A DNA stretch of 14,659 nucleotides from Alphaproteobacteria bacterium (GCA_026225015.1 JAMFRY010000056.1:1-14659); one strand, 5' to 3'. Shown: positions 1 to 7,538, counted from the first letter of the stretch. The notes: generated by a model from the letters alone, not told the origin. Made by a program: numbers and translations.

Positions 1-1
1 G

Positions 2-1069
2 AGTGCCGAGTTTCCGCATGATTTCTACAAAACCTTGGTGGATGCCGGATGGTTGGGCATTGCGATGCCGGTGGAATTTGGCGGCTCCGGCCTGGGGATT
101 ACCGAAGCGGCGCTGATGATGCAGGCGATTGCGGAATCCGGCGCCGGGATGAGCGGCGCGTCCGCCGTGCACATGCCGGTATTCAGCCTGCAGCCGATCG
201 CTATTTTCGGCAATGACGAACAGAAGCAGCGCATGCTGCCGCCGGTGGTGGCGGGCGTGCACAAAGTATGTTTCGCGGTTACCGAACCCAATGCCGGGCT
301 GAACACCACCGAGCTGAAAACCCGCGCCGAGAAAGTGCAAGGCGGTTACTTGGTCAACGGCGAGAAAATCTGGATTTCCACCGCGCAGGTCGCAACTAAG
401 ATGATGCTGCTGGCGCGGACCACGCCGCTCGCTGCGGTTACAAAAAAAACCCAGGGCCTTTCATTGTTTTATACCGATCTGAACCGCGCCAATATCGACG
501 TGCGGCTGATCCATAAAATGGGCCGGCATGCGGTGGATTCGAACATGCTGTTCATCACCGATTTATTTGTGCCCGAGGAAGATCGCATCGGCGCCGAGGG
601 CGATGGGTTCAAGATCATCCTGCATGGCATGAACCCGGAACGAATTCTCATCGGCGCGGAGGCTGTCGGCATCGGCCGCGTCGCCATCGCGCGCGCCGCC
701 CGCTATGCAAGGGAGCGGATCGTGTTCAACCGTCCGATCGGGATGAATCAGGGCATCCAGCATCCGCTGGCGAAATGCTGGGCGCAGTTGGAGGCCGCCA
801 ATCTGATGGTGATGAAGGCGGCGAGCTTGTTTGATGCCGGTAAGGATTGCGCGGTGGAAGCCAATGCCGGTAAATACCTCGCCGCCGAAGCCGCCTTCGA
901 GGCCTGCCACACCGCGATGCTGACATTGGGCGGGATGGGCTATGCGCAGGAATATCACGTGGAACGCCTGCTGCGCGAGGTGATGATCCCGCGCACCGCG
1001 CCGATCAGCCCGCATATGATCCTGAATTTCCTGGCCGAGAAAGTGCTGGATTTGCCGAAGTCCTATTGA
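2..1069 (+). CDS. Acyl-CoA dehydrogenase (5' end outside the window)
   Basis: This is an FAD-dependent acyl-CoA dehydrogenase that introduces a trans-2 double bond into an acyl-CoA; the substrate cannot be told. The frame is open from base 2, and the first residues (SAEFPHDFYKTLVDAGWLGI) match the N-terminal helical domain, so the true start lies upstream and the TTG at 35 is not it. The middle-domain motif is CFAVTEPNAGLNTTE, a variant of the usual TEPxAGSD. The C-terminal domain shows RIVFNRPIGMNQGIQHPLA and GGMGYAQEYHVERLLREVMI. The usual C-terminal catalytic Glu (YEGTSEI in MCAD-type enzymes) is replaced by IPRTAPIS. A Glu in NPERI (codon 638-640) sits where isovaleryl- and long-chain-type enzymes carry their base. 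It ends with LDLPKSY, as in a common proteobacterial subfamily (from memory). It is separated by 139 bp from the next gene and is probably a different transcription unit. Confidence 0.93.
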   Translation, partial: SAEFPHDFYKTLVDAGWLGIAMPVEFGGSGLGITEAALMMQAIAESGAGMSGASAVHMPVFSLQPIAIFGNDEQKQRMLPPVVAGVHKVCFAVTEPNAGLNTTELKTRAEKVQGGYLVNGEKIWISTAQVATKMMLLARTTPLAAVTKKTQGLSLFYTDLNRANIDVRLIHKMGRHAVDSNMLFITDLFVPEEDRIGAEGDGFKIILHGMNPERILIGAEAVGIGRVAIARAARYARERIVFNRPIGMNQGIQHPLAKCWAQLEAANLMVMKAASLFDAGKDCAVEANAGKYLAAEAAFEACHTAMLTLGGMGYAQEYHVERLLREVMIPRTAPISPHMILNFLAEKVLDLPKSY

Positions 1070-1130
1070 GCGTAGGGGGAGCCCCGTGGCCAGCCAACGG
1101 GCCCTTCGCAGCCCTTAATTGTCGACCGAA

Positions 1131-1148
1131 CTGTCTTAAAATATTCAC
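1131..1148 (+). promoter_or_regulatory. Candidate Pho box (PhoB site) upstream of the phosphate transporter pair
   Basis: The sequence CTGTCTT-AAAA-TATTCAC resembles the PhoB site consensus CTGTCAT-AWAW-CTGTCAT. The first half-site matches 6 of 7, the AT spacer fully, and the second half-site only 3 of 7. It is followed by AT at 1149-1150, as in CTGTCACAT variants. It lies about 60 bp before the start of a PHS-type transporter and a PstS homologue, which is the expected place for PhoB activation under phosphate limitation. The match is imperfect and is supported mainly by context. No convincing -35/-10 pair could be assigned nearby. Confidence 0.45.
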
Positions 1149-1208
1149 ATGTGGAACTTCGGCAACCATGGCAGACACGGGAAGGCTTGATCAGGGGGGT
1201 ATTGGAGA

Positions 1209-2699
1209 ATGGTCGATCTTCTCCACCGGGCGAAGAATCCCGGTTCCGACATAAAAAGCGTACAGGAATATATTGACGAAGTGCCTATCTGGAGCGACGG
1301 AACCTCGCTTCCTTCAACACCGTTGACCGGTATGCAGTGGCGCATCTGGCTGCTTGCCGCGGCGGGGAAGTTCTTCGAGGGTTTTGTGGTTTTCATGGGT
1401 GGCATTACTGTTCCGCTCATTGCCCGCGAATTTCATCTGGCAGCCGCCGAGAAGGGCTTTGTTACCTCCGCCAGCCTGGCCGGCATCCTGGTCGGAACGA
1501 TGCTCCTCGGCGGTCTTTCGGATTATTTTGGCCGCAAGCGCATGTTCATTGCCGAGATGATCATTTTCTGCCTGTTTCTTGCGCTGCTGATCCTCGTCCA
1601 GAATTTCACCTCGCTGATCATCTGTTTGATCGGCGTCGGTCTAGCGCTCGGCTGCGACTATCCAACCGCCCATATGATCATTTCCGAAAGCATCCCTTCC
1701 GTTGCGCGCGGCCGGCTTGTCCTTGGCGCTTTCGCCTTTCAGGCCATCGGCGCCACATCCGGCCTGGCGATCGGCGCCCTGGTCCTCGTGCTGCATCCGC
1801 AACTCGACGCATGGCGGTGGATGTATGCAACAGCGTTGCTGCCGGCCGTTCTAATCACCGCCGCCAGGTTCTTCATCACCGAAAGCGCCAACTGGCTTGT
1901 CGTCCGCGGCGATCACGAAAAAGCCGAGGGTGCGCTGGCCCGGTTGCTGCACCGCACGCCGCGTTACCCGGCGGTTGTTAATGTTTCCCGCCATGTGACC
2001 AATGAGGCGCGCGCGACTGGGCAGAATATCTGGTCGCTGTTCAATAACCGAAATCGGCGTGCAACGATATTTGCGTCGGTTCCATGGTTTATCCAGGATC
2101 TCGGCACCTACGGAATCGGCGTATTTACGCCCACGCTGATCGCGGCGGCCCTTGGTAAGGGGCCGGATAAAATCCGCAGCCCTGCCGATCTTGTCGCCAG
2201 CGGCATCCATTCGGCGGAAGCATCCGTGATCACCACCGCCATGCTCATCGTCGGCATTTTGTTTGCCATTGCGCTATCCGATCGTCTGGGCCGTATCCGG
2301 CTCCAGATCTTCGGGTTTCTGGGTTGCGGGGTGGGTCTGGCCATTGCCTCCTTCTCGATCGGCGCGCCTGGAAGCGCGCAGATCATGCTCATCTTCACCG
2401 GGGTCATGCTGTTCAATTTCATGACCAATCTGGGACCCAACGCGCAAACCTATCTGCTGGCAGGCGAGGTCTTCCCGACGGAGGTGCGCGGCATGGGGGC
2501 AGGTTTCGCCGCGATGGTGGCCAAGATCGGCGCCGTCGCCACGACGTTCGGCTTTCCCTTGCTGCTCGCCTCCATCGGGACGACCACGCTTCTGTGGTGT
2601 CTGGTGGTCACCTCGATCCTTGGCGCTGTCGTTACCTGGTTGTTCCGGATCGAGACGACCGGCGTCAATCTGGATCAAATTGGCCGCTCACCTACGTAG
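1209..2699 (+). CDS. MFS transporter, PHS-type phosphate:H+ symporter candidate
   Basis: This 496-residue inner-membrane MFS protein has 12 likely TM segments after a hydrophilic leader of about 42 residues. MFS motif A appears as GGLSDYFGRKR (101-111) and as SDRLGRIR (357-364). It carries what I know as the phosphate site of the fungal PiPT symporter: D150-Y151 in GCDYP, Q178, W293/D297/Y301 in PWFIQDLGTY, N411 in GPN and K439. Intervals within these groups (27 for Y-Q, 4+4 for W-D-Y, 28 for N-K) equal those in PiPT (Y150-Q177, W320-D324-Y328, N431-K459). E116 and E57 may stand for the other proton-path acids. The likely substrate is therefore inorganic phosphate or a close analogue such as arsenate. 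A more general sugar-porter-like role remains possible. The ATG is chosen because an AGGGGGG tract ends 9 bp before it. The stop is 16 bp from the PstS-like gene, so the two are probably co-transcribed. Confidence 0.85.
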   Translation: MVDLLHRAKNPGSDIKSVQEYIDEVPIWSDGTSLPSTPLTGMQWRIWLLAAAGKFFEGFVVFMGGITVPLIAREFHLAAAEKGFVTSASLAGILVGTMLLGGLSDYFGRKRMFIAEMIIFCLFLALLILVQNFTSLIICLIGVGLALGCDYPTAHMIISESIPSVARGRLVLGAFAFQAIGATSGLAIGALVLVLHPQLDAWRWMYATALLPAVLITAARFFITESANWLVVRGDHEKAEGALARLLHRTPRYPAVVNVSRHVTNEARATGQNIWSLFNNRNRRATIFASVPWFIQDLGTYGIGVFTPTLIAAALGKGPDKIRSPADLVASGIHSAEASVITTAMLIVGILFAIALSDRLGRIRLQIFGFLGCGVGLAIASFSIGAPGSAQIMLIFTGVMLFNFMTNLGPNAQTYLLAGEVFPTEVRGMGAGFAAMVAKIGAVATTFGFPLLLASIGTTTLLWCLVVTSILGAVVTWLFRIETTGVNLDQIGRSPT

Positions 2700-2715
2700 G
2701 ACGGAATTATCTGAC

Positions 2716-3765
2716 ATGAGAAAGCTCATTTTCCCGGTGATGGCAGCCGCTGCCCTTGGCTGCGCCATTCCAGCCCATGCCGCGCCGATTGGATTATCGG
2801 AGTCCGGTTCGACACTGCTTTTCCCGCTTTTCCAGGCATGGTCCGGCGACTACAAGAACATCGCGCCGGACGTCACCTTGACGAGCGCCGCCACGGGTTC
2901 AGGCGCCGGAACGGATGCGGCAATCAAAGGCGCAGTCGTCATCGGCGCCTCCGATGCGTATCTCTCCGATGACGTTGCCGGGCAGAACCCGAATATCCTG
3001 GATATTCCTCTGGCAATTTCGGCCCAGATGATCAATTACAACATTCCGGGCCTTACGGGCGGTAATCTGAAGCTCGATGGACCGGCCCTTGCCGGCATTT
3101 ATTCCGGCCAGATCACGCGCTGGAACGATCCGGCGATCCAGGCGATGAATCCCGGAATTGCGCTTCCCGACAAGACGATCGTGCCGATACGTCGCGCTGA
3201 CGGTTCGGGTGATACGTTCATATTCACCCAATTTCTGGATTTTTCCGCCGATAGTTGGGAGGATAACCCCGGTTTCGGCACCAGCATTAACTGGCCTTCT
3301 GTTGTGGGGGAGCAAGCGGATACAGGCAATGCCGGGATGATTCACGCATTGCAGAATACACCCTATTCGATCGGCTATGTGGGTATCAGCTATGCCGGCG
3401 ATATCTCGAAAGACAATCTTGGCACAGCGATGATCAAGAATCAGGCTGGCAAGTTTCTGCTGCCGACGCCGGAGACAATGGCGAATGCGGCATCCGAGCT
3501 TGATCCAAGAACGCCGCCCTATGAACGAATCACTTTAATCTTTGCTCCCGGCGCCGACAGCTACCCGCTCATCAACTTTGAATATGCCGTGGTCTCCAAG
3601 GCACAACCCGATGCGGCGACCGCGGCGGCGCTAAGGGGTTTCTTGACATGGGCTATTTCGGATACCGGGGGTAATGCCTCGAAATACCTTGGTCCCGTAA
3701 ACTTCATTGCCCTGCCCGACTTTATTCGGGCTTTGAGCGAAACCCAGATCGAGAACATTCAGTAA
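2716..3765 (+). CDS. Periplasmic PstS-like phosphate-binding protein
   Basis: This 349-residue protein starts at the ATG at 2716, which opens a clear Sec signal peptide (MRKLIFPVMAAAALGCAIPAHA, cut before APIG). Longer in-frame readings begin inside the transporter gene and lack this logic. PstS landmarks in order are GSTLLFP (31-36), ATGSGAGTD (59-67), IGASDAYL (76-83, with D80 as the phosphate-binding Asp), the SGQITRWNDPAI hinge (130-141), RRADGSGDTF (159-168) and IGYVGISYA (219-227). Length and layout fit PstS. The usual SGT phosphate loop reads SGD (D166 for Thr). It directly follows the PHS-type symporter gene, with AGGA overlapping that gene's stop codon. No pstC, pstA, pstB or phoU is in the window. 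It may feed a remote PstCAB, act as a sensor, or serve the adjacent symporter; only the phosphate-binding family assignment is firm. Confidence 0.88.
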   Translation: MRKLIFPVMAAAALGCAIPAHAAPIGLSESGSTLLFPLFQAWSGDYKNIAPDVTLTSAATGSGAGTDAAIKGAVVIGASDAYLSDDVAGQNPNILDIPLAISAQMINYNIPGLTGGNLKLDGPALAGIYSGQITRWNDPAIQAMNPGIALPDKTIVPIRRADGSGDTFIFTQFLDFSADSWEDNPGFGTSINWPSVVGEQADTGNAGMIHALQNTPYSIGYVGISYAGDISKDNLGTAMIKNQAGKFLLPTPETMANAASELDPRTPPYERITLIFAPGADSYPLINFEYAVVSKAQPDAATAAALRGFLTWAISDTGGNASKYLGPVNFIALPDFIRALSETQIENIQ

Positions 3766-3800
3766 GGCGCAGGATGGGTGCGCGGCGCGCGATTTGGGGC

Positions 3801-3914
3801 GCCGGGCGCATTTTGAACCTCTCGACCGGCAATCGCGTGGCACCGGAGCGCCACGCCAGGAACATTGCGAGCATCGGGATGCATCCGGGCCTGGTCTTGA
3901 CGGCGCAGGTGCAG
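3801..3914 (+). pseudogene. Remnant of a short-chain dehydrogenase gene with internal deletion
   Basis: The stretch reads RILNLSTGN followed by VAPERHARNIASIGMHPGL and VLTAQVQ. Both pieces match the short-chain dehydrogenase encoded at 8578-9417 (RIINLSTGS and MAPQFHTKNIAIISVHPGLVSTELVQ). By hand alignment, 3837-3914 matches 9173-9250 without gaps at about 58 of 78 bases, and 3801-3835 matches about 9026-9060. About 112 bp present in the intact gene are missing between the two pieces, including the catalytic Tyr-x-x-x-Lys. The N-terminal cofactor-binding part is absent as well. It abuts a REP repeat at its 3' side. The short open frame over it (3774-3980) therefore cannot make a functional dehydrogenase. 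Confidence 0.75.
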
Positions 3915-3917
3915 CGA

Positions 3918-3949
3918 GGATGGGCTTCGCTGCGCTCAACCCATCCTAC
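3918..3949 (-). repeat. REP-type palindromic repeat (GTAG class), single copy
   Basis: GGATGGG (3918-3924) and CCCATCC (3940-3946) form the stem, with a GC-rich loop and a flanking CCTAC. On the minus strand it begins with the GTAGG head typical of REP elements mobilised by RAYT transposases. The 31 bases 3919-3949 match 13950-13980 at about 26 positions without gaps, so it belongs to the same repeat family as the pair near the right end of the window. Confidence 0.7.
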
Positions 3950-4030
3950 ATCGCTTAACGCGTCCTTAAAGTTCTCTTGAGAGATTGATGGCTAATTCCA
4001 CAAGCTGCGTAGTGAATTCCAGGAGTTTCC

Positions 4031-5875
4031 ATGTTCTCTCGCCTATCGATCATGCGGCAGTTCACCCTGCTCGGCACATTGGGTGTTCTGCTCACGCAAT
4101 TCGCATTGGGGATCAGCCTCAAGACCACCTATGACCTGGCCTTGCAGGCGAAAGAAAGCCAGATGAAGAGTCTGGTGGATGCCAGTGTTTCCAGCACTGA
4201 GGGTTTTGTCGATTTAGCGGCGGCGGGCAAGATGACCACGGCGCAGGCCCAGGCCGCCGCACTGGCCGCAATCGGCGGGGCGCGCTTCGATAATGGCAAT
4301 TATTTTTTCGTCTATAGTTATACCGGCACAACGCTGATGCACACCAAAAAGGCCTTTATCGGCACCAACCGGTATAGTCTTAAGGACTCGTACGGCACGA
4401 CGATGAATGGCCCAATGATCGACGCGGCGCGCGCCGGCACCCCGATCTTCCACAAATATTACACGGTGAAGGCGGGCGGGACGACCCCCGAGCCCAAGAT
4501 CAGCTATGCCGCGGCGGTTCCGCAATGGGGCTGGGTGATTGGCACCGGGCTTTATATCGACGACCTGCAGGCGGCGCTGATTCACCGGCTGATCGGCATG
4601 GCGGAAATCTTCCTGCCGTTATTCGCAGGTTTTCTCGTTTTGATCACGTTGATCCGGCGCGCCGTCTCGAATTTGCTGCTGGGGATTTCCAGCAGCATGT
4701 CGGAAATCGCCAAAGGCGCGCTGGAGATGCCAATTCCCAGCCTGCAGCGGCGTGATGATATCGGAAATATGGCGCGCCAGGTCGCGGAATTCCGTGACGC
4801 GGCGGTGCAGAAACGGGCATTGGAGACGCAGGCCGTGGCAGTGGAGGCGGCCGCGCAGCACGAGCGCGCCGCGCGCGAGACCGAGCGCGAGGCCGCTGCC
4901 GCCCAGCACGAATTTGTCATGCGTTCCGTAGCGACTGGGTTGAACAAACTCTCCGATGGTGATCTTTTGTACCGCCTGGCCCAGCCGTTCAGCGCCGAAT
5001 ACGAAAAATTGCGCAGCGACTTTAACGACGCCATGGCGACCTTGCAGGAGACCATGACCTCGATCGCTTCCAACACCAATGGGGTGCGGTCGGGCGCCGG
5101 CGAGATCACCCAGGCCTCCGATGATTTGTCGCGCCGGACCGAGCAACAGGCCGCCAGCCTGGAACAAACCGCCGCCGCCCTGGACGAGATTACCTCCACG
5201 GTACGCAAAACCGCCGAAGGTGCTGAGGAAGCTCGCAAAGTTGTCGATAAAGCGCGCCAGGATGCCGAGAGCTCGGGAGCGGTCGTTCAGGAGACGGTTG
5301 CGGCGATGAACACAATCGAGAAATCCTCGAACGAAATCGGCAACATCATCGTCGTGATCGACGAAATTGCCTTTCAGACAAACCTGCTGGCGTTGAATGC
5401 CGGGATCGAAGCGGCGCGGGCCGGCGACGCGGGACGCGGTTTTGCGGTTGTGGCCACCGAGGTGCGCGCCCTCGCCCAGCGCTCGGCCGACGCCGCGAAG
5501 GAGATCAAGATGCTGATTTCGGCCTCGGGTTTCCAGGTTGAAAACGGCGTGAAGCTGGTTGGCGACACCGGCAGGGCGCTTAGCAGAATCGTCGAGCAGG
5601 TGACCCGGTTGAGCAGCCTGGTGATGGAAATCGCCGCCTCTGCGCGCGAACAGGCGAGCGGCTTGGCGGAAGTGAATATCGCGGTAAACCAGATGGACCA
5701 GGTGACCCAGCAGAATGCAGCCATGGTCGAGCAGACCACCGCCGCCAGCCATAGCCTGGCAGCAGAGGCGGCGGAACTCGCGCAGCTCGTCGCCCAGTTC
5801 CAAACTGGCCAAGGCACGCAAACCCGTGCCGCGCCTGCTGCCCGATCGGCGTCAGCGCTGGCGCTGGCCCTATAG
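4031..5875 (+). CDS. Methyl-accepting chemotaxis protein with single Cache sensor
   Basis: This 614-residue transmembrane chemoreceptor has TM1 at about 9-30 and a periplasmic single-Cache-2-like domain at about 35-185. Typical pieces of that domain are NYFFVYSYTGTTLMHT, the GTNRYSLKDSYGTTM region and WGWVIGTGLYIDDL. TM2 is at about 187-209 and HAMP at about 210-262. An alanine/glutamate-rich coiled coil follows, then a second HAMP-like stretch (LNKLSDGDLLYRL...EYEKLRSDFN, 304-332), as in many alphaproteobacterial receptors. The signalling hairpin covers about 345-590, with the tip IDEIAFQTNLLALNAGIEAA at 443-462 for CheA/CheW contact. There is no C-terminal CheR/CheB-tethering pentapeptide (NWETF type). 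Single-Cache-2 receptors often sense small carboxylates, but the ligand here is unknown. AGGAG (4021-4025) lies 5 bp before the ATG. No che genes are nearby, so it is an orphan receptor. Confidence 0.95.
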   Translation: MFSRLSIMRQFTLLGTLGVLLTQFALGISLKTTYDLALQAKESQMKSLVDASVSSTEGFVDLAAAGKMTTAQAQAAALAAIGGARFDNGNYFFVYSYTGTTLMHTKKAFIGTNRYSLKDSYGTTMNGPMIDAARAGTPIFHKYYTVKAGGTTPEPKISYAAAVPQWGWVIGTGLYIDDLQAALIHRLIGMAEIFLPLFAGFLVLITLIRRAVSNLLLGISSSMSEIAKGALEMPIPSLQRRDDIGNMARQVAEFRDAAVQKRALETQAVAVEAAAQHERAARETEREAAAAQHEFVMRSVATGLNKLSDGDLLYRLAQPFSAEYEKLRSDFNDAMATLQETMTSIASNTNGVRSGAGEITQASDDLSRRTEQQAASLEQTAAALDEITSTVRKTAEGAEEARKVVDKARQDAESSGAVVQETVAAMNTIEKSSNEIGNIIVVIDEIAFQTNLLALNAGIEAARAGDAGRGFAVVATEVRALAQRSADAAKEIKMLISASGFQVENGVKLVGDTGRALSRIVEQVTRLSSLVMEIAASAREQASGLAEVNIAVNQMDQVTQQNAAMVEQTTAASHSLAAEAAELAQLVAQFQTGQGTQTRAAPAARSASALALAL

Positions 5876-5887
5876 TCTCGTTCGCCC

Positions 5888-5917
5888 GCGCCTCGGCGGA
5901 CGGGTTGCCGCGCTTTT
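5888..5917 (+). terminator. Possible weak intrinsic terminator after the chemoreceptor gene
   Basis: GCG (5888-5890) plus CGGC (5894-5897) can pair with GCCG (5907-5910) plus CGC (5911-5913), leaving a 3-nt bulge and a 9-nt loop. The stem is followed by TTTT (5914-5917). The T-run is short and the stem is bulged, so this is only a candidate. The rest of the 141-bp gap to the exporter gene shows nothing clear. Confidence 0.3.
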
Positions 5918-6016
5918 CATTCGCCCGATATGGCACTAGTCAGGGTGAAACGCCCATAAGGCTCACCATGGACTCGGCTTTCGGCCACCTAGATAACGAC
6001 AAGCGCGGGATACGGC

Positions 6017-7531
6017 GTGGATCCTAGAATCCGCCTCGGAATCACCGTCAGCCTGATCCTGGCGACGCTGATGCAGGCGCTGGACACCACCATCGCCAAT
6101 GTCGCGCTGCCCTATATGCAGGGCAGCGTGTCGGCGAGCCAAAGCGAGATCGCCTGGGTTCTCACCTCCTATATCGTCGCCGCCGCCATAATGACGCCGC
6201 CGACCGGCTTTCTGGCCACCCGCTTTGGCGTCAAGCGCGTGCTGCTGGTTTGCATCGCTGGCTTCACCATCGCCTCCATGCTCTGCGGCGCCGCGCAAAC
6301 CTTGCCGCAGATTGTCTTTTTCCGCTGCCTGCAGGGCGCGCTGGGGGCGGCCATCAACCCGCTCACCCAAACCGTGCTGTTTAACATCAACCCGCCGGAG
6401 CGCCAGGGCCGCGCCATGTCCACCTTCGGCATCGCCATCATGGCCGCCCCGTTATTGGGGCCGGTCGTGGGCGGGTGGCTGACTTCCGACTATTCCTGGC
6501 GCGCCGTGTTCTACATCAACATGCCGATCGGCGTGCTGGCGTTCATCGGCACGCTCGTTTTTTTGCCGGAAACCAAGGTAAATTCCCAATTCAAGTTGGA
6601 TTGGTTCGGCTTCGCCACGCTCAGCCTCGCCATCGGCGCGCTGCAATTGCTGTTGGACCGCGGCCAGGAGAAAGACTGGTTTGCCTCCCCCGAAATCATC
6701 ATCGAGGCCGTGCTCGCCTGCGCCGCATTCTATCTGTTTCTCGTGCAGATTTTCACCAAGCGCACGCCGTTCATCCGGCCGGCGCTCTTTGCTGACCGCA
6801 ATTTTACGGCCGGCATGCTGTTGATCACCAGCGTCGGCGTTACCTCCTTCGCGGCCCTTTCGCTGCAGCCGCCTTATTTGCAGGGGCTGATGAACGAGCC
6901 GGTTATCACGGCCGGCCTGGTCATGGGTCCGCGCGGATTGGGGATCATCGTCTCCATGTGGCTTACAGGCCGGATTATTGGCCGGGTGGATACGCGACTC
7001 ATCCTCCTCGCCGGGCTGACCGTCTCCGCCTGGTCGTTCTACGCCATGAGCCGTTGGACACTTGACGTCTCGAACATGACCATCATGCTCGTCGGCTTGG
7101 TTCAAGGCGCCGGCCAGGGCGTTCTTTCGGTGCCGCTCACCACCGTCAGCCTGTCCACTTTGGCTCCGGAGCATCGCGCCGAAGGTGCTGGCGTGTTCAA
7201 TCTCGCCCGTACCCTGGGATCGGCCGCGGGCATTTCCATCGTCAACAGCCTGCTCACCTATAACGTCCAGGTCAACCACGCCGACATTGCCTCCGGCGTC
7301 ACGGCTTTCGACCGGCTGCTCAGCTCGCCCCATATCGCGGCGTTCTGGAGTCCCTTCACAACCCGCGGCAGCACCGCGCTCGATGCGGTCATCAACCAGC
7401 AGGCGCAGGTTATCGCCTATAACAACGATTACCGGTTCATGATGTTCGCAACACTGGCCACGCTGCCGCTGCTGCTCTTCATCCGCAAACCCAAGCGGCC
7501 GAATGCGCCGTCCATCCTGCCGGCGGAGTGA
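6017..7531 (+). CDS. DHA2-family (EmrB/QacA-type) MFS drug exporter
   Basis: This 504-residue inner-membrane proton-driven multidrug exporter is of the 14-TM DHA2 type. Motif D1 is LDTTIANVALP (22-32), with the membrane aspartate. Motif A lies in TGFLATRFGVKRV (63-75). Antiporter motif C is GIAIMAAPLLGPVVGGWLT (138-156), followed by WRAVFYINMPIG (161-172), which is diagnostic of EmrB relatives. Length fits the family. The start is a GTG at 6017, because TAG at 5990-5992 blocks the frame upstream and no ATG precedes the first TM; the ribosome-binding site is weak. EmrB usually works with an EmrA/HlyD adaptor and a TolC-type outer-membrane channel; neither is encoded in view. The following IclR gene is convergent and separated by a terminator, so there is no obvious local regulator. 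The exported compound is unknown. Confidence 0.92.
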   Translation: MDPRIRLGITVSLILATLMQALDTTIANVALPYMQGSVSASQSEIAWVLTSYIVAAAIMTPPTGFLATRFGVKRVLLVCIAGFTIASMLCGAAQTLPQIVFFRCLQGALGAAINPLTQTVLFNINPPERQGRAMSTFGIAIMAAPLLGPVVGGWLTSDYSWRAVFYINMPIGVLAFIGTLVFLPETKVNSQFKLDWFGFATLSLAIGALQLLLDRGQEKDWFASPEIIIEAVLACAAFYLFLVQIFTKRTPFIRPALFADRNFTAGMLLITSVGVTSFAALSLQPPYLQGLMNEPVITAGLVMGPRGLGIIVSMWLTGRIIGRVDTRLILLAGLTVSAWSFYAMSRWTLDVSNMTIMLVGLVQGAGQGVLSVPLTTVSLSTLAPEHRAEGAGVFNLARTLGSAAGISIVNSLLTYNVQVNHADIASGVTAFDRLLSSPHIAAFWSPFTTRGSTALDAVINQQAQVIAYNNDYRFMMFATLATLPLLLFIRKPKRPNAPSILPAE

Positions 7532-7538
7532 ATTTTTG

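Noticed and set aside
1070..1130. GGGGAGCCCC hairpin as a terminator of the acyl-CoA dehydrogenase gene
   Set aside because: The stem is four base pairs with a two-base loop and no T-run.
2620..2715. Earlier in-frame start for the PstS-like gene
   Set aside because: It would add 32 residues overlapping the transporter gene in front of a perfectly good signal peptide that begins at 2716.
3774..3980. 68-codon open frame after the PstS-like gene
   Set aside because: Its sequence is explained by a deleted dehydrogenase remnant followed by a REP; there is no ribosome-binding site or intact domain.
4619..5821. 400-codon open frame on the minus strand
   Set aside because: It lies entirely antisense to the chemoreceptor, whose domains are unmistakable; its residues are Arg/Gly/His-rich as expected for a GC-rich shadow frame.
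6452..7333. 293-codon open frame on the minus strand
   Set aside because: It is antisense to the DHA2 exporter and has a low-complexity, hydrophilic shadow composition.
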